NCBI RefSeq assembly: GCF_023241715.1 | Contig: NZ_JALQCW010000031.1 | Location: 1 to 55,757 of the forward strand | Length of the DNA: 55,757 nt | Direction: 5' to 3' | Source of the DNA: Pseudomonas morbosilactucae | Lineage (GTDB): Bacteria > Pseudomonadota > Gammaproteobacteria > Pseudomonadales > Pseudomonadaceae | In this document: positions 18,410 through 26,618 of the stretch, piece after piece | How the letters are laid out: the number at the start of each line of letters is the position of its first letter | Position numbering within the stretch: the stretch's first letter is position 1 | Notes under the pieces: generated by a model | Databases searched by the model: none | Seen by the model: the letters and a program-made list of their open reading frames with translations, nothing else | What the model was told of the DNA's origin: nothing | Translations under genes and position numbers: made by a program

Positions 18410-19579
18410 ATGCACGCAACAGGGCCCACCTTTGAAAAGGTGCTAAGAAAAATCGTCAAACAGGTTCTGACGTACTGGACTCAGATCGGCACCCTTATCG
18501 GCTTAAGTGCTGCCGGGCTGGGAATGCTGAGTTTGTACATGTACACCCGCGCCATAGGCCGTACTGATTTGTTCATGGACGCCATTGATGCAAAATCGGC
18601 GTTACTGGTGTGGCTGTTCATGGTGCTGGTGATGATGGGGATATTCCTGATTCTGCTTTGCGTCACCACCGTGCTGTTCGGGCTGGCCACTAGCTTGTTT
18701 CACCGCACGGCGGATCGCACGAAGGATGTGGTGGTGTGGCTAGCACTCCCTGTGCTCGTCGGGTTCTCGAGCATTGTCGTCGCCATTTACTACGCAAGTG
18801 GCTCGGATTGGTGGCTCATCATTGGCCTGCTGATGATTTTTCCAGTCAGTTGTTGGGGCGTGCTATCAAGGCAGGCTTTCCAACAGGTGATCGCCGCAAA
18901 CCTTGAGACGCCTACCGGTAGCGCTCCACGCGACAGGGTTAGCTTTCTGCTAAGTCTGCTGGCCTGCCTGTTGGGTACGGTCATTGCTGCACTTTTCCCC
19001 ACTATGCTGGCCATGAATGCCTACGTTAATGAAGTCAGCAATGACTCTGCGCACCCCATAGCCTCACTAAGCCTGCTGACATTGGTACTCACACTGCTGC
19101 CAGTCGTTGTGTTCCATCACAAGGCCGGAAGTGTCTACAAACGTGCTTTGTACGCGGTGCTATGTGTAATCCTGATAGCCGTCGTGTTTCTTTTGATGCT
19201 GCCTGGCGCCATGAGCCAGATCACCACAAAAGCTGCCGGGGGCCTGGATATTCGTCAGAGCGTAGTGGAGCGCTTTGTATTGCGCGACGATATTGAACTG
19301 CTCGACCTGGATCCACTGGTGTGGAACACCCGTCTGATGTCGCAGAACCATCTGGAAATTCAAGGTTTCCAACTATTCTCTTTCGGTGACGTCCTGCTTA
19401 TCTGTCCGCAAGGCCTGCGCCAACTCCCACTCAACCAGATGCACAGCTATACCCAGCAATGCATCAAGACACGCAACAGTGCAGTGACTCGCAAACCCAC
19501 CAAGTGGCCCTATGCCCGCAAATTGGACTGCGGCGTCCGGGCAGCACCCTCCGCTTGCTGGGCACCGCCCACGTTTTGA
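18410..19579 (+). CDS. Polytopic membrane protein of unknown function
   Basis: 389 residues; ATG 18410 follows a near-ideal AAGGAGAGGAAC. About eight hydrophobic segments span residues 25-300 (for example IGTLIGLSAAGLGMLSLYMY, LLVWLFMVLVMMGIFLILL, LLTLVLTLLPVVVF). A soluble C-terminal domain of about 110 residues follows, containing QSVVERFVLRDDIELLDLDP. The last 30 residues are Arg/Pro/Cys-rich and unlike the rest, so the extreme 3' end may be altered. Codon use looks lower in GC than in neighbouring genes, suggesting acquisition. I recognise no family, and there is no functional clue from the neighbours. Confidence 0.75.
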   Translation: MHATGPTFEKVLRKIVKQVLTYWTQIGTLIGLSAAGLGMLSLYMYTRAIGRTDLFMDAIDAKSALLVWLFMVLVMMGIFLILLCVTTVLFGLATSLFHRTADRTKDVVVWLALPVLVGFSSIVVAIYYASGSDWWLIIGLLMIFPVSCWGVLSRQAFQQVIAANLETPTGSAPRDRVSFLLSLLACLLGTVIAALFPTMLAMNAYVNEVSNDSAHPIASLSLLTLVLTLLPVVVFHHKAGSVYKRALYAVLCVILIAVVFLLMLPGAMSQITTKAAGGLDIRQSVVERFVLRDDIELLDLDPLVWNTRLMSQNHLEIQGFQLFSFGDVLLICPQGLRQLPLNQMHSYTQQCIKTRNSAVTRKPTKWPYARKLDCGVRAAPSACWAPPTF

Positions 19580-19647
19580 ATCAGCGGTCGGGCGTAGACA
19601 CATAGGCAATGCGCCAAGCACCGCTCCCGCAGCAACGCCCGAAGCAC

Positions 19648-22110
19648 TTACCAGCGGTACGTCACCGAACTCACCAGTTGCCGCTCATCGCCATAGCGGC
19701 AGATGGCGAACTCGCAGTAGGTGTAGCGCTTGTTGGTGAGGTTGTTGGCGTTGACCGCCACCTCCCAGTTGGCGTCGATCTCGTAGCTGGCCCGGGCGTC
19801 GTACAGGGTGTAGGCCGGCATGTCCGAAGGGACCTGGGAGGCCTGGGTGGTGCCTTTGTAACGGGCACCGCCACCGACCCGCAGCTTCGGCAGGCCAAGC
19901 TCGGCCAGGCGATAGTCGGCCCACAGCGCAGCCTGGTGATAAGGCGTGTCTTCACTGCGCTGGCCGACTTCTGCAGCGGTGTTGCTTTTAGTGATGCGCG
20001 CATCGATGTAGGCGTAGGAAGCGATCAGGCTCAGGTTGGGGTTGAGCTCGGTCTTGGCTTCCAGCTCCAGGCCGCGTGAACGCACTTCGCCGGTCTGCAC
20101 AAAGGCGTCGTTGTCATTGCGGTCCGGGGTCAGGACGTTTTGTTGCAGCAGTTCATACACCGCCGCGCTCAACAGCGTGGCGCTGCCTTCGGGCTGGTAG
20201 CGGATGCCAACCTCGTACTGCTTGCCTCGGGTGGGCACGAACGCCTGCCCTGCCGTATTGGTTCCGGCCACCGGGAAGAACGATTCGCTGTAGCTGAGGT
20301 ACGGCGCCAGACCATTGTCGGCCTTGTACACCAGGCCGGCGCGCCAGGTGGTGGCTTCGTCGTCCTGATGGGTGGTGCTCGAGGTGCGATAGACCTCGGT
20401 GCTCTGGTCGGCCCAGTCGTGGCGCCCGCCAAGCAGCAGAATCCAGTGCTCGTCGAACTTGATCTGGTCCTGGAAGTAGATGCCCTTTTGCAGGGTGTCG
20501 ACTTGGGAACCGCGATCCGCGAGAGGGTTCTTGGTCACCACCACCGGCTGCCCGTAGTTGTAGCGGGTGAGGTCCAGGGACGGTGCAGCGCCGCGGAAGT
20601 TATGGGAGTCGTAGCTGGTGTCATAACCATCGAAGCCCAGGAGCAAGGTATGGCCCCAGTCGCCGAACTGCCATTTGCTTTCCAGGCTGGTGTCGCTGGC
20701 CAAGCCCCGGGAGCGCTCTTCGCGGTCGCTGTACTGGCGGCGCAGGATGCCGCTGCTCAAGGACCCCGGCAGCGCGGCGAGCCCGGTGTTGACCTGCAGG
20801 TAGCGCCAGGTCACGTCCGACTGGTAGTAGCGCAGCTTGTGGCTGATGCGGGTGTGCTCGTCGAAGCGGTGTTCGAACTCGTAGCCCAGGGCCGACATTT
20901 CGCCGTTCATTTTGTCGTAGTCCGGCTCGCCGATGAAATCATGCCGGCCGATCTGGAACGGGCCATTGCCCACGCCTTTGACGAATTGATAAGGCAGCGG
21001 CGCGGAAAACCCGGTTTCGGTCTTCTGGTAGAAGGACAGCAGGGTCAGCGCGGTGTCGTCATTGGGCCGCCAAGTCAGGGCCGGGGCGATGTAGGTCTTG
21101 TTGTTGTCGATGTGATCGGCGCTGGTCTCGCTCTTGCGCTCCAACAGGGTCAGGCGATAGCTCAGGGTCTCGCTGTCACCCAGGGGGCCGGTGAAATCGG
21201 CGGACAGTTGCTTGCGGTCGTTCTGCCCGGTCTGCAGGTTCACTTCGTGGTACGGCGTCTGGCTCGGGCGCTTGCTCACGGTATTGATCAAGCCGCCCGG
21301 GGACAGCTGGCCGTAGAGCACCGAGGCCGCGCCACGAATCACTTCGGCACGCTCCAGGCCATAGGGTTCCTGCACGCCGTCGTAGGAGTTGTTCTGCAAG
21401 CGCAGGCCGTCGCGCAGGGAACCGCCAGTGGCCGACTCGACATCGAAGCCGCGGATGCGGAAACGGTCGGAGGTACGGTTGAAGCTGGTGGGCTGGCTGG
21501 TGAAGCCCGGGGTCATGTCCAGGCTCTGGGACAGGGTTTCCGATTGCCGGTCGCGAATTTCATCGCTGGTGACCACCGACAGTGACTGCGGGGTTTCAAT
21601 GATCGGCGTGTCGGTCTTGGTCGCGCTGATGTTGCGCTTGGCGACGTAGCCTTTGACGTAACCCGTGGTGCTCTCGGCGCTCTGCCCGGTGATGTCGGTG
21701 GGCGCCAGTTCCAGCGTGCCTTCCGCGGGGTTCACCGCCATCAGGACAAAACCATTGGTGCCCTGGCGCGCCTGGAAACCACTGCCCCGCAGCAACTGGG
21801 CAAACCCCTGGCTGATGCCGAACTCACCCTGCAGGCCCGAGGTGGACAGGCCGGCCACGGCGTTGGCATCGAACAACAGGGCAATGCGCGACTGCTGGGC
21901 GAACTGGTTCAACGCCGGCCCCAGGGCCCCGGCCGGAATGGCATAGCGCTGTGCGCTCGGGCTCTCGTTCTGGGCCAGCGCCTGGCCGCTGGCGCCCAGG
22001 CCGAGCAGCGTGCCAGCCGCCAAATGGATGGCCATCGCCAACGGCCTCAAGGGCAGGCGCTGGCGCTTGGAAGAAGGCAACACGGTGAAATCCGACGACA
22101 TGGAAGACAT
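19648..22110 (-). CDS. TonB-dependent siderophore receptor with STN signalling domain
   Basis: 820 residues with a signal peptide ending near SGQALA. The order is an STN signalling domain (about 55-125, YAIPAGALGPALNQFAQQSR), a linker, a plug domain (about 165-275, ETPQSLSVVTSDEIRDRQ through NTVSKRP) and a 22-strand barrel ending in ...VSSVTYRW with the terminal aromatic residue needed for outer-membrane assembly. It resembles FpvA/FoxA/FhuE-type hydroxamate siderophore receptors; the ligand cannot be fixed. The STN domain would contact the FecR-like protein encoded 66 bases upstream, making a surface-signalling system with the ECF sigma factor. Confidence 0.92.
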   Translation of the reverse strand: MSSMSSDFTVLPSSKRQRLPLRPLAMAIHLAAGTLLGLGASGQALAQNESPSAQRYAIPAGALGPALNQFAQQSRIALLFDANAVAGLSTSGLQGEFGISQGFAQLLRGSGFQARQGTNGFVLMAVNPAEGTLELAPTDITGQSAESTTGYVKGYVAKRNISATKTDTPIIETPQSLSVVTSDEIRDRQSETLSQSLDMTPGFTSQPTSFNRTSDRFRIRGFDVESATGGSLRDGLRLQNNSYDGVQEPYGLERAEVIRGAASVLYGQLSPGGLINTVSKRPSQTPYHEVNLQTGQNDRKQLSADFTGPLGDSETLSYRLTLLERKSETSADHIDNNKTYIAPALTWRPNDDTALTLLSFYQKTETGFSAPLPYQFVKGVGNGPFQIGRHDFIGEPDYDKMNGEMSALGYEFEHRFDEHTRISHKLRYYQSDVTWRYLQVNTGLAALPGSLSSGILRRQYSDREERSRGLASDTSLESKWQFGDWGHTLLLGFDGYDTSYDSHNFRGAAPSLDLTRYNYGQPVVVTKNPLADRGSQVDTLQKGIYFQDQIKFDEHWILLLGGRHDWADQSTEVYRTSSTTHQDDEATTWRAGLVYKADNGLAPYLSYSESFFPVAGTNTAGQAFVPTRGKQYEVGIRYQPEGSATLLSAAVYELLQQNVLTPDRNDNDAFVQTGEVRSRGLELEAKTELNPNLSLIASYAYIDARITKSNTAAEVGQRSEDTPYHQAALWADYRLAELGLPKLRVGGGARYKGTTQASQVPSDMPAYTLYDARASYEIDANWEVAVNANNLTNKRYTYCEFAICRYGDERQLVSSVTYRW

Positions 22111-22176
22111 TCCTGTAATGGTGTGCTTCCTTCCTTGACGGGGCAGGCGAAAAAAGCGGAACCGTGCAGCGAAACT

Positions 22177-23151
22177 TTATCGCTCGCGTGCCGGCTCCAG
22201 GCGCTCGATGGCCAGCCACCACGGGCCGAATGGACGAATGCGCACGGGCAAGGCCTCGGCAATCAATTGCAGGGCCCGCTGCGGATCATCCAGCGGCAGC
22301 ACCGCAGACACTCGCAAGCCCGCCAGTTGTTCGGGGTCGAACTGCACATGCCCCGGGTACTGGCGCGCCAACTCGGTCAATACCTCGGGCAGCGGCCGGT
22401 CCTGCACCACCAACTGATGCTGTTGCCAGGCGGCATCCAGGGCGCGGCTGTCGACCTTGCCCAGCACCTGCACGCTCTGTGGGGTGATCCGCGCCTGTTC
22501 GCCGGCGGCTACTTGGGTTTCCCCGGGGTTGTCCGTGCCCTGGGCCGCGACCCTGGACTCCAGCATGGTCAGCAGCGTGCCGGGCACCTCGCGCTTGACC
22601 GTAAAGCGCGTGCCCAGGGCCCGCATGCGCCCGTCTTCGGTGACCACGGTGAACGGCCGGGCGCTGTCGTGGGCCACCTGCACAAGGATTTCCCCCCGCA
22701 GCAATTTGACCTGCCGCTGCTGGCCGTTGAAATCCAGGTCCACCGCACTGTTGCCGCTCAAGATCAGTTGCGAGCCATCGTCCAGGCGCAGGCTCTGCCA
22801 TTGCGCCGGCGCGGTGCGCTGGTCGGCCAGCCAGTAGCTTGCCGGGTCACTGCGCAACACCAACGCCAACGGCAGCGCCAGCAACAGGCCGAGCAAGGCC
22901 CGGCGCGGCAGGTTGCGCCGCCGGGTCACCAGCGCCGCGTCCAACGCCGCGCGTGCCGGCGCCTGCTGGGAACGCAGCCCTTGCAAGCGGCCGATAAACC
23001 CCTGCAAACGCTCGATCGCCGCCGCATGTCGCGGGTCCTGGCTTTTCCACTGTTCGAACTGCTGCTGTTCCTGGGGATTGAGCACACCCTCGCTGAGGCG
23101 CAGCACCCAACTGGCGGCCTGATCGTCGATGGTCGATTGCGCTTCGTTCAT
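22177..23151 (-). CDS. FecR-type anti-sigma factor/sigma regulator
   Basis: 324 residues. The cytoplasmic N-terminal DUF4880 part (1-75) contains AASWVLRLSEG and the WKSQDPRHAAAIERLQ pattern. A single membrane helix is at about 84-102 (ALLGLLLALPLALVL). A periplasmic FecR domain follows (about 120-220, RLDDGSQLILSGNSAVDLDF, RPFTVVTEDGRMRALGTRF), and a C-terminal STN-like part contacts the receptor. In the Fec scheme it holds the sigma factor and releases it when the loaded receptor signals. It starts 6 bases after the sigma-factor gene stop. Confidence 0.92.
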   Translation of the reverse strand: MNEAQSTIDDQAASWVLRLSEGVLNPQEQQQFEQWKSQDPRHAAAIERLQGFIGRLQGLRSQQAPARAALDAALVTRRRNLPRRALLGLLLALPLALVLRSDPASYWLADQRTAPAQWQSLRLDDGSQLILSGNSAVDLDFNGQQRQVKLLRGEILVQVAHDSARPFTVVTEDGRMRALGTRFTVKREVPGTLLTMLESRVAAQGTDNPGETQVAAGEQARITPQSVQVLGKVDSRALDAAWQQHQLVVQDRPLPEVLTELARQYPGHVQFDPEQLAGLRVSAVLPLDDPQRALQLIAEALPVRIRPFGPWWLAIERLEPARER

Positions 23152-23157
23152 GGACCT

Positions 23158-23679
23158 TCAGACGTCCAGGGCATGGTTGCAGTGGGCCAGGGCATTCATC
23201 AGGTGTTTGCGCACCATGCGTTCGGAGATCTGCAACTGGCTGGCGATCTCGCCCTGGCGTAGGCCTTCGAGGAAATACAGGAGGAACGCTTGCCGGGCAT
23301 TCAGGCACAGGCCGTCGAGGACAAAGGCAATCTGTTCCAGGGCTTCGAGGGTCAGGAGGATCTGTTCCGGCGACTGCTGGCAGCCTTCCAGCACCTCGAT
23401 GGTCAGGGCCAGCTCGCGCAGGTACGCGTCTTCGATCTGCCGCCGACGGGCGCGGTCGATGATCAGGTGACGCGCGGTGGTGGTGAGAAACGCCCGAGGT
23501 TCGCGCAAGGCGCCCAGTGCCTCGCGGGAGGCGAGGATGCGCACAAAGGTGTCGTGGGACAGGTCGGCGGCGTTGTGCGGGCAGCCGAGCTTTTTTCGCA
23601 GCCAGCCGAACAGCCAGCCATGGTGCTCGGTATAGAGCGCCTGGACGGCTTGTTGCAGGGGGAGTTCGGCGACGGACAT
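23158..23679 (-). CDS. FecI-type ECF sigma factor
   Basis: 173 residues from ATG 23679 (MSVAELPLQQAVQALYTEH); a longer ATG frame would run through the putative Fur site. Region 2 contains LGCPHNAADLSHDTFVRILASRE and region 4 contains GLRQGEIASQLQISERMVRKHL. It directs RNA polymerase to the receptor gene when FecR is triggered. The operon order is sigma factor, FecR, receptor, all minus strand. Confidence 0.93.
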   Translation of the reverse strand: MSVAELPLQQAVQALYTEHHGWLFGWLRKKLGCPHNAADLSHDTFVRILASREALGALREPRAFLTTTARHLIIDRARRRQIEDAYLRELALTIEVLEGCQQSPEQILLTLEALEQIAFVLDGLCLNARQAFLLYFLEGLRQGEIASQLQISERMVRKHLMNALAHCNHALDV

Positions 23680-23696
23680 GGCGGGCGACGGTATCT

Positions 23697-23722
23697 GCGG
23701 ATAAGAACTATTCGCAAGATTA
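23697..23722 (-). promoter_or_regulatory. Possible Fur-binding site upstream of the ECF sigma gene
   Basis: The stretch GCGGATAAGAACTATTCGC, 18 bases or more upstream of the sigma-factor ATG, resembles the Fur box (GATAAT-type hexamers) in its first half (GATAAG) and partly in its second (TATTCGC). Iron repression of fecI-type genes is general in Pseudomonas, so the position is sensible, but the match is partial. Confidence 0.4.
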
Positions 23723-23817
23723 GCGGGGGCTGCGCCTTGAAAGCAAGTGGCCATTGTTGTGCCCTGCCGGCACGCTCCCCTGCCCCGCCTATGCCGGCCT
23801 TACTGGCCGCAACGCCG

Positions 23818-24273
23818 TCAGGGTTGGGCGACGGCCTGTGCCAGGCTCTGGAGTTTTTCCACGCGGCTCAACGACTGCCAGCGCACATGGCTCACCTTGG
23901 GGAAGTCCAGCTCCAGGTATTCCGGCGGCTCGGTGCCCTCCCAGGAATCCATCTCGACGCTGGCGCAATCCGGGCACTGGGGTCCGATCTTCAGGCTGAA
24001 CAACCGGCCCTGGGCGTCCGGGTCACAGGCCACGCCGAACACCCGGGCGAGGATCTCGGAGCGCTGGTAGTCGCTCACACCCTGGCCGTGCAGCAGTTCC
24101 TTGAGCAGGTTGTCGACGTCGTCGTACACCTCATCGTTCAGGCCATCCAGGTAGCGCGTCTCCCCGGACAGGCTGCGCATCAGGAACGCGCCGTAGCTGT
24201 GGGGCGGGACCTGGGGCGCCTTGAACGAGTTGCCGCAGCCCTTGCACAGGTAGTTGTAGAGGTAAAATTTCAT
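23818..24273 (-). CDS. Candidate immunity protein for the PAAR effector
   Basis: 151 residues, MKFYLYNYLCKGCGNSF onwards. A CKGC knuckle at 10-13 and a CPDC knuckle about 85 residues later could bind one zinc ion. The protein is otherwise acidic, without signal peptide or membrane helix, so it is cytoplasmic. Its ATG overlaps the stop of the effector gene (ATGA, 24270-24273), the arrangement expected of an immunity gene tightly coupled to a toxin. It is unrelated in sequence to the 94-residue helical Tsi6 that I recall for Tse6. The role is inferred from position only. Confidence 0.6.
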   Translation of the reverse strand: MKFYLYNYLCKGCGNSFKAPQVPPHSYGAFLMRSLSGETRYLDGLNDEVYDDVDNLLKELLHGQGVSDYQRSEILARVFGVACDPDAQGRLFSLKIGPQCPDCASVEMDSWEGTEPPEYLELDFPKVSHVRWQSLSRVEKLQSLAQAVAQP

Positions 24274-25478
24274 GGGTCTACCGGAGTAATCATCTGAGGA
24301 GTGAGGATTTCATTGAAGTTGTCGAGGACCGCCAGGTTGACCCCGCCCGGATCCCGCTCGGAGTTGAAGCGGATCACATTGTAGCCCTGGTCCCGGGCAT
24401 CGATCCCGATCTGCTTGGTCTTGGAGCTGATGGGGCCGCCGTCATAGCCCCATTTGCTGGCGACCTTGGGGTCGGTCAGGTCCAGAACCTTGGTCTTGCT
24501 GGTATTGACGTTGTAGCGAATGCCGTGGGTCGGTACCGCGTTGTGGTGCGCCAGCTCGGCCAGGGGCGTGCCGGGTTTTTCGCCGACATAAAAGGCTTTG
24601 CCGAAGCGGCTTTCCGGGTTGAGGAATTTCGGGTCCACGCCTTTGAGCACGCCGGCGGCGGCCCCCTCGCTGGTGGTGACGTGGAACACCGTCTCCTCCA
24701 CCGGCGGCTTGGCCTTGCCGACACCCGCCAGCTTGGCCCCAAGGCCCAGGGTCACCAGGCCGACCGTGCCTTGCAGCAGGTCGCGGTAACCCGGCCCCAG
24801 GCGATCCCCCAGGTCCCCCAGCAGCGACATGCCGACAAAGCTCGCACCGGTAATCGCTGCAAAACCGACAAAGGCCGCCAGCCCGGCAAACGCAGCAATC
24901 ACCCCGGCCCCGATCAAGGCGCCCACGCCGAGGAATTCCAGCCCGGTGTGCAACCAGTCCTCGACGTCGAAAACAAAGGCCACCTGCACGCTGGCGCCGC
25001 CAATCAGGGTGTTCTCGCTACCGCTCTTGATATGGGCACCGCAGACCATCTTGCTTTGCAGGCGCGCCGCCGGCTTGCCATTGATGGTGACCTTGATGCT
25101 GCCTTCGGCGATCAGCGGCTGCGTCCAGGGGAAATGGTTGAAGGGCAAGCCGGAGCATTCTGCCGACAGGTCGATGCCGGCGCGCATGGCGTTGCGGCCG
25201 TTGATGTAGACGTTCAGGCTGCCCTGGATCAGCACCCCGGACGTGGGCTCGGGCAGGTTGAAAATGCTGCTGATGCCCTTGACCACCTGAAACATCGACA
25301 AGCCGCCCGCCGCCACCGAGCCGGCCAGGATCACCGCAGCCAAACCACCGGTGGCGGCCGTGGCGCCGATGATCGCCGCGCCGATCAAGGCCCCGGCCAC
25401 CGCGCCCGCAACCATCGCCGCCACGCCAAAGCCGTGGGCGATTTCATCGCCTAAACGTGCTGCTGCCAGTGCATCCAT
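24270..25478 (-). CDS. Tse6-like PAAR-domain type VI secretion effector with RES-like toxin end
   Basis: 402 residues. Two hydrophobic segments (about 17-60), a PAAR spike domain (about 80-165, with a literal P-A-A-R at 136-139 in INGKPAARLQ), a second hydrophobic block (about 181-222) and a C-terminal domain (about 263-400) follow in order. The first 245 residues look very close to P. aeruginosa Tse6 (MDALAAARLGDEIAHGFG). The end has the Arg...Glu...Ser pattern of RES/ADP-ribosyltransferase-fold toxins: Arg291 (SRFGKAFYVGE), Glu308 (LAELAHH) and Ser373 (IRFNSERDPGGVNLAVL). RES toxins degrade NAD+, so NAD+ depletion in a rival cell is the inferred effect. The PAAR would sit on a VgrG tip. No T6SS structural gene is in the window. 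Confidence 0.82.
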   Translation of the reverse strand: MDALAAARLGDEIAHGFGVAAMVAGAVAGALIGAAIIGATAATGGLAAVILAGSVAAGGLSMFQVVKGISSIFNLPEPTSGVLIQGSLNVYINGRNAMRAGIDLSAECSGLPFNHFPWTQPLIAEGSIKVTINGKPAARLQSKMVCGAHIKSGSENTLIGGASVQVAFVFDVEDWLHTGLEFLGVGALIGAGVIAAFAGLAAFVGFAAITGASFVGMSLLGDLGDRLGPGYRDLLQGTVGLVTLGLGAKLAGVGKAKPPVEETVFHVTTSEGAAAGVLKGVDPKFLNPESRFGKAFYVGEKPGTPLAELAHHNAVPTHGIRYNVNTSKTKVLDLTDPKVASKWGYDGGPISSKTKQIGIDARDQGYNVIRFNSERDPGGVNLAVLDNFNEILTPQMITPVDP

Positions 25479-25576
25479 CTACGTGCGCCCGTGCCTGTGC
25501 AGCAAAGCCCCGTGCATAGGCGAGGCTTCAGGTTGATCCGCCGAACAGCTCGGTGCAAACACCTGAGCCACCGGGT

Positions 25577-26125
25577 TCAAGACGCCCTCATCGGGCCCGA
25601 CTCCAGCATCTCCTGCGCGCTGATGCGCAACAGTTGCACGGGGCTCAAGGTGGTGCCTTCCAGGGATCCGCCGGCATTCAACACATCAAACACGATGGAC
25701 ATTTCGGCGCTGCGGTTGACCACCGACTCGAAGACATCGCGTGGCAGCACCTCGCTCCAGCCGTGCTCGAAGGTCGAGTAGGACAGGTGCAGGGCGGCGG
25801 TGAAAAAGTGCTGGGTGGCCACGGGCACCTTCACTTCCTGCTCATCATCGTCATACAGGATGAAATGGTTGGGCAAGGACGCCACGCCCAGGCGCTTGAG
25901 CACCACCCAGGACAAGCCTGATGGCACCATGGCATTGAGTTTCTCGGCGGCGATCCGCGAGTAGCCCTGCTGCTGGAGCAAGGCGACGATCTCGTCTTCG
26001 CTGGCCTGCGCATGGGCGGCCATAAGGTTGATGGTATCGAGCACCGCCTGATGAGCAGTGGCGTGATCGATATCGAAGGTGTTCTCCGAGGAGCTGTCTT
26101 CGGAAGCGGGAAGCAACGGATCCAT
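25577..26125 (-). CDS. Acidic protein of unknown function upstream of the PAAR effector
   Basis: 182 residues from ATG 26125 (MDPLLPASEDSS), preceded by GGAAAGAGAT; two further ATGs upstream are in frame. The N-terminal 20 residues are very acidic. A helical segment follows with GYSRIAAEKLNAMVPSGLSW and LKRLGVASLP, then a mixed region ending VQLLRISAQEMLES. There is no signal peptide or membrane helix. It does not look like the EagT6/DUF1795 chaperones that normally precede Tse6-type effectors. Its position, 98 bases upstream of the effector and on the same strand, makes an adaptor, chaperone or second immunity role possible, but none is shown. Confidence 0.65.
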   Translation of the reverse strand: MDPLLPASEDSSSENTFDIDHATAHQAVLDTINLMAAHAQASEDEIVALLQQQGYSRIAAEKLNAMVPSGLSWVVLKRLGVASLPNHFILYDDDEQEVKVPVATQHFFTAALHLSYSTFEHGWSEVLPRDVFESVVNRSAEMSIVFDVLNAGGSLEGTTLSPVQLLRISAQEMLESGPMRAS

Positions 26126-26618
26126 ATCTCTTTCCATGAGCAATGCTGAGCAAATTCGTCGGGCAGTCTAAGGCTGAATGAGCGGCGGAGAAACGTCGCT
26201 GTGCATTTTTCTGCAATGAGCGGGCTTGAGTCGCCTGACACGGTGGCGAAGTTGCCACCCAGAGCACTGCCCCGCGCCGTGTGCACCCTGTTATTCGTCC
26301 AGCCTGCTATGCCTCAACGCGGTTATCGCGAATGCCCCTGAAGCGGCGTTGCAGGTACAGGCCGGTGCAAAAACGCCGCCCGTTTAAACCCGGATCAGCC
26401 CTTGGCAAGCAAGGCCTTTGCACCCTCGCGCAAGGAGGGCTGCACAGGGCAAACGGCTCGTCACGCGGTGGGCCTTGGACGGCGCCTGGCACGCCAGCCA
26501 AACCCAGTCGCTGCGGGCGTCAAACCGCAATGATGGCAAACTGGCATTTCGGCAAAACTCAACAATACTTCGTCGCGCAAGGACTCCGCAGCCCCTCCAA
26601 CTCGAAAGGGAATTCCCC
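26126..26618. other. Long divergent intergenic region
   Basis: 493 bases between the minus-strand T6SS-associated operon and the plus-strand oxidase operon. It should carry both promoters. Short ORFs are present on both strands but show no family resemblance. The A+T-rich stretch at about 26540-26580 (CTCAACAATACTTCG) is the likeliest promoter area for the oxidase genes. I see no terminator or riboswitch. Confidence 0.4.

Noticed and set aside
26540..26575. Sigma-54-like TGGCA element before the oxidase gene
   Set aside because: The GG and GC dinucleotides are not at the required spacing.
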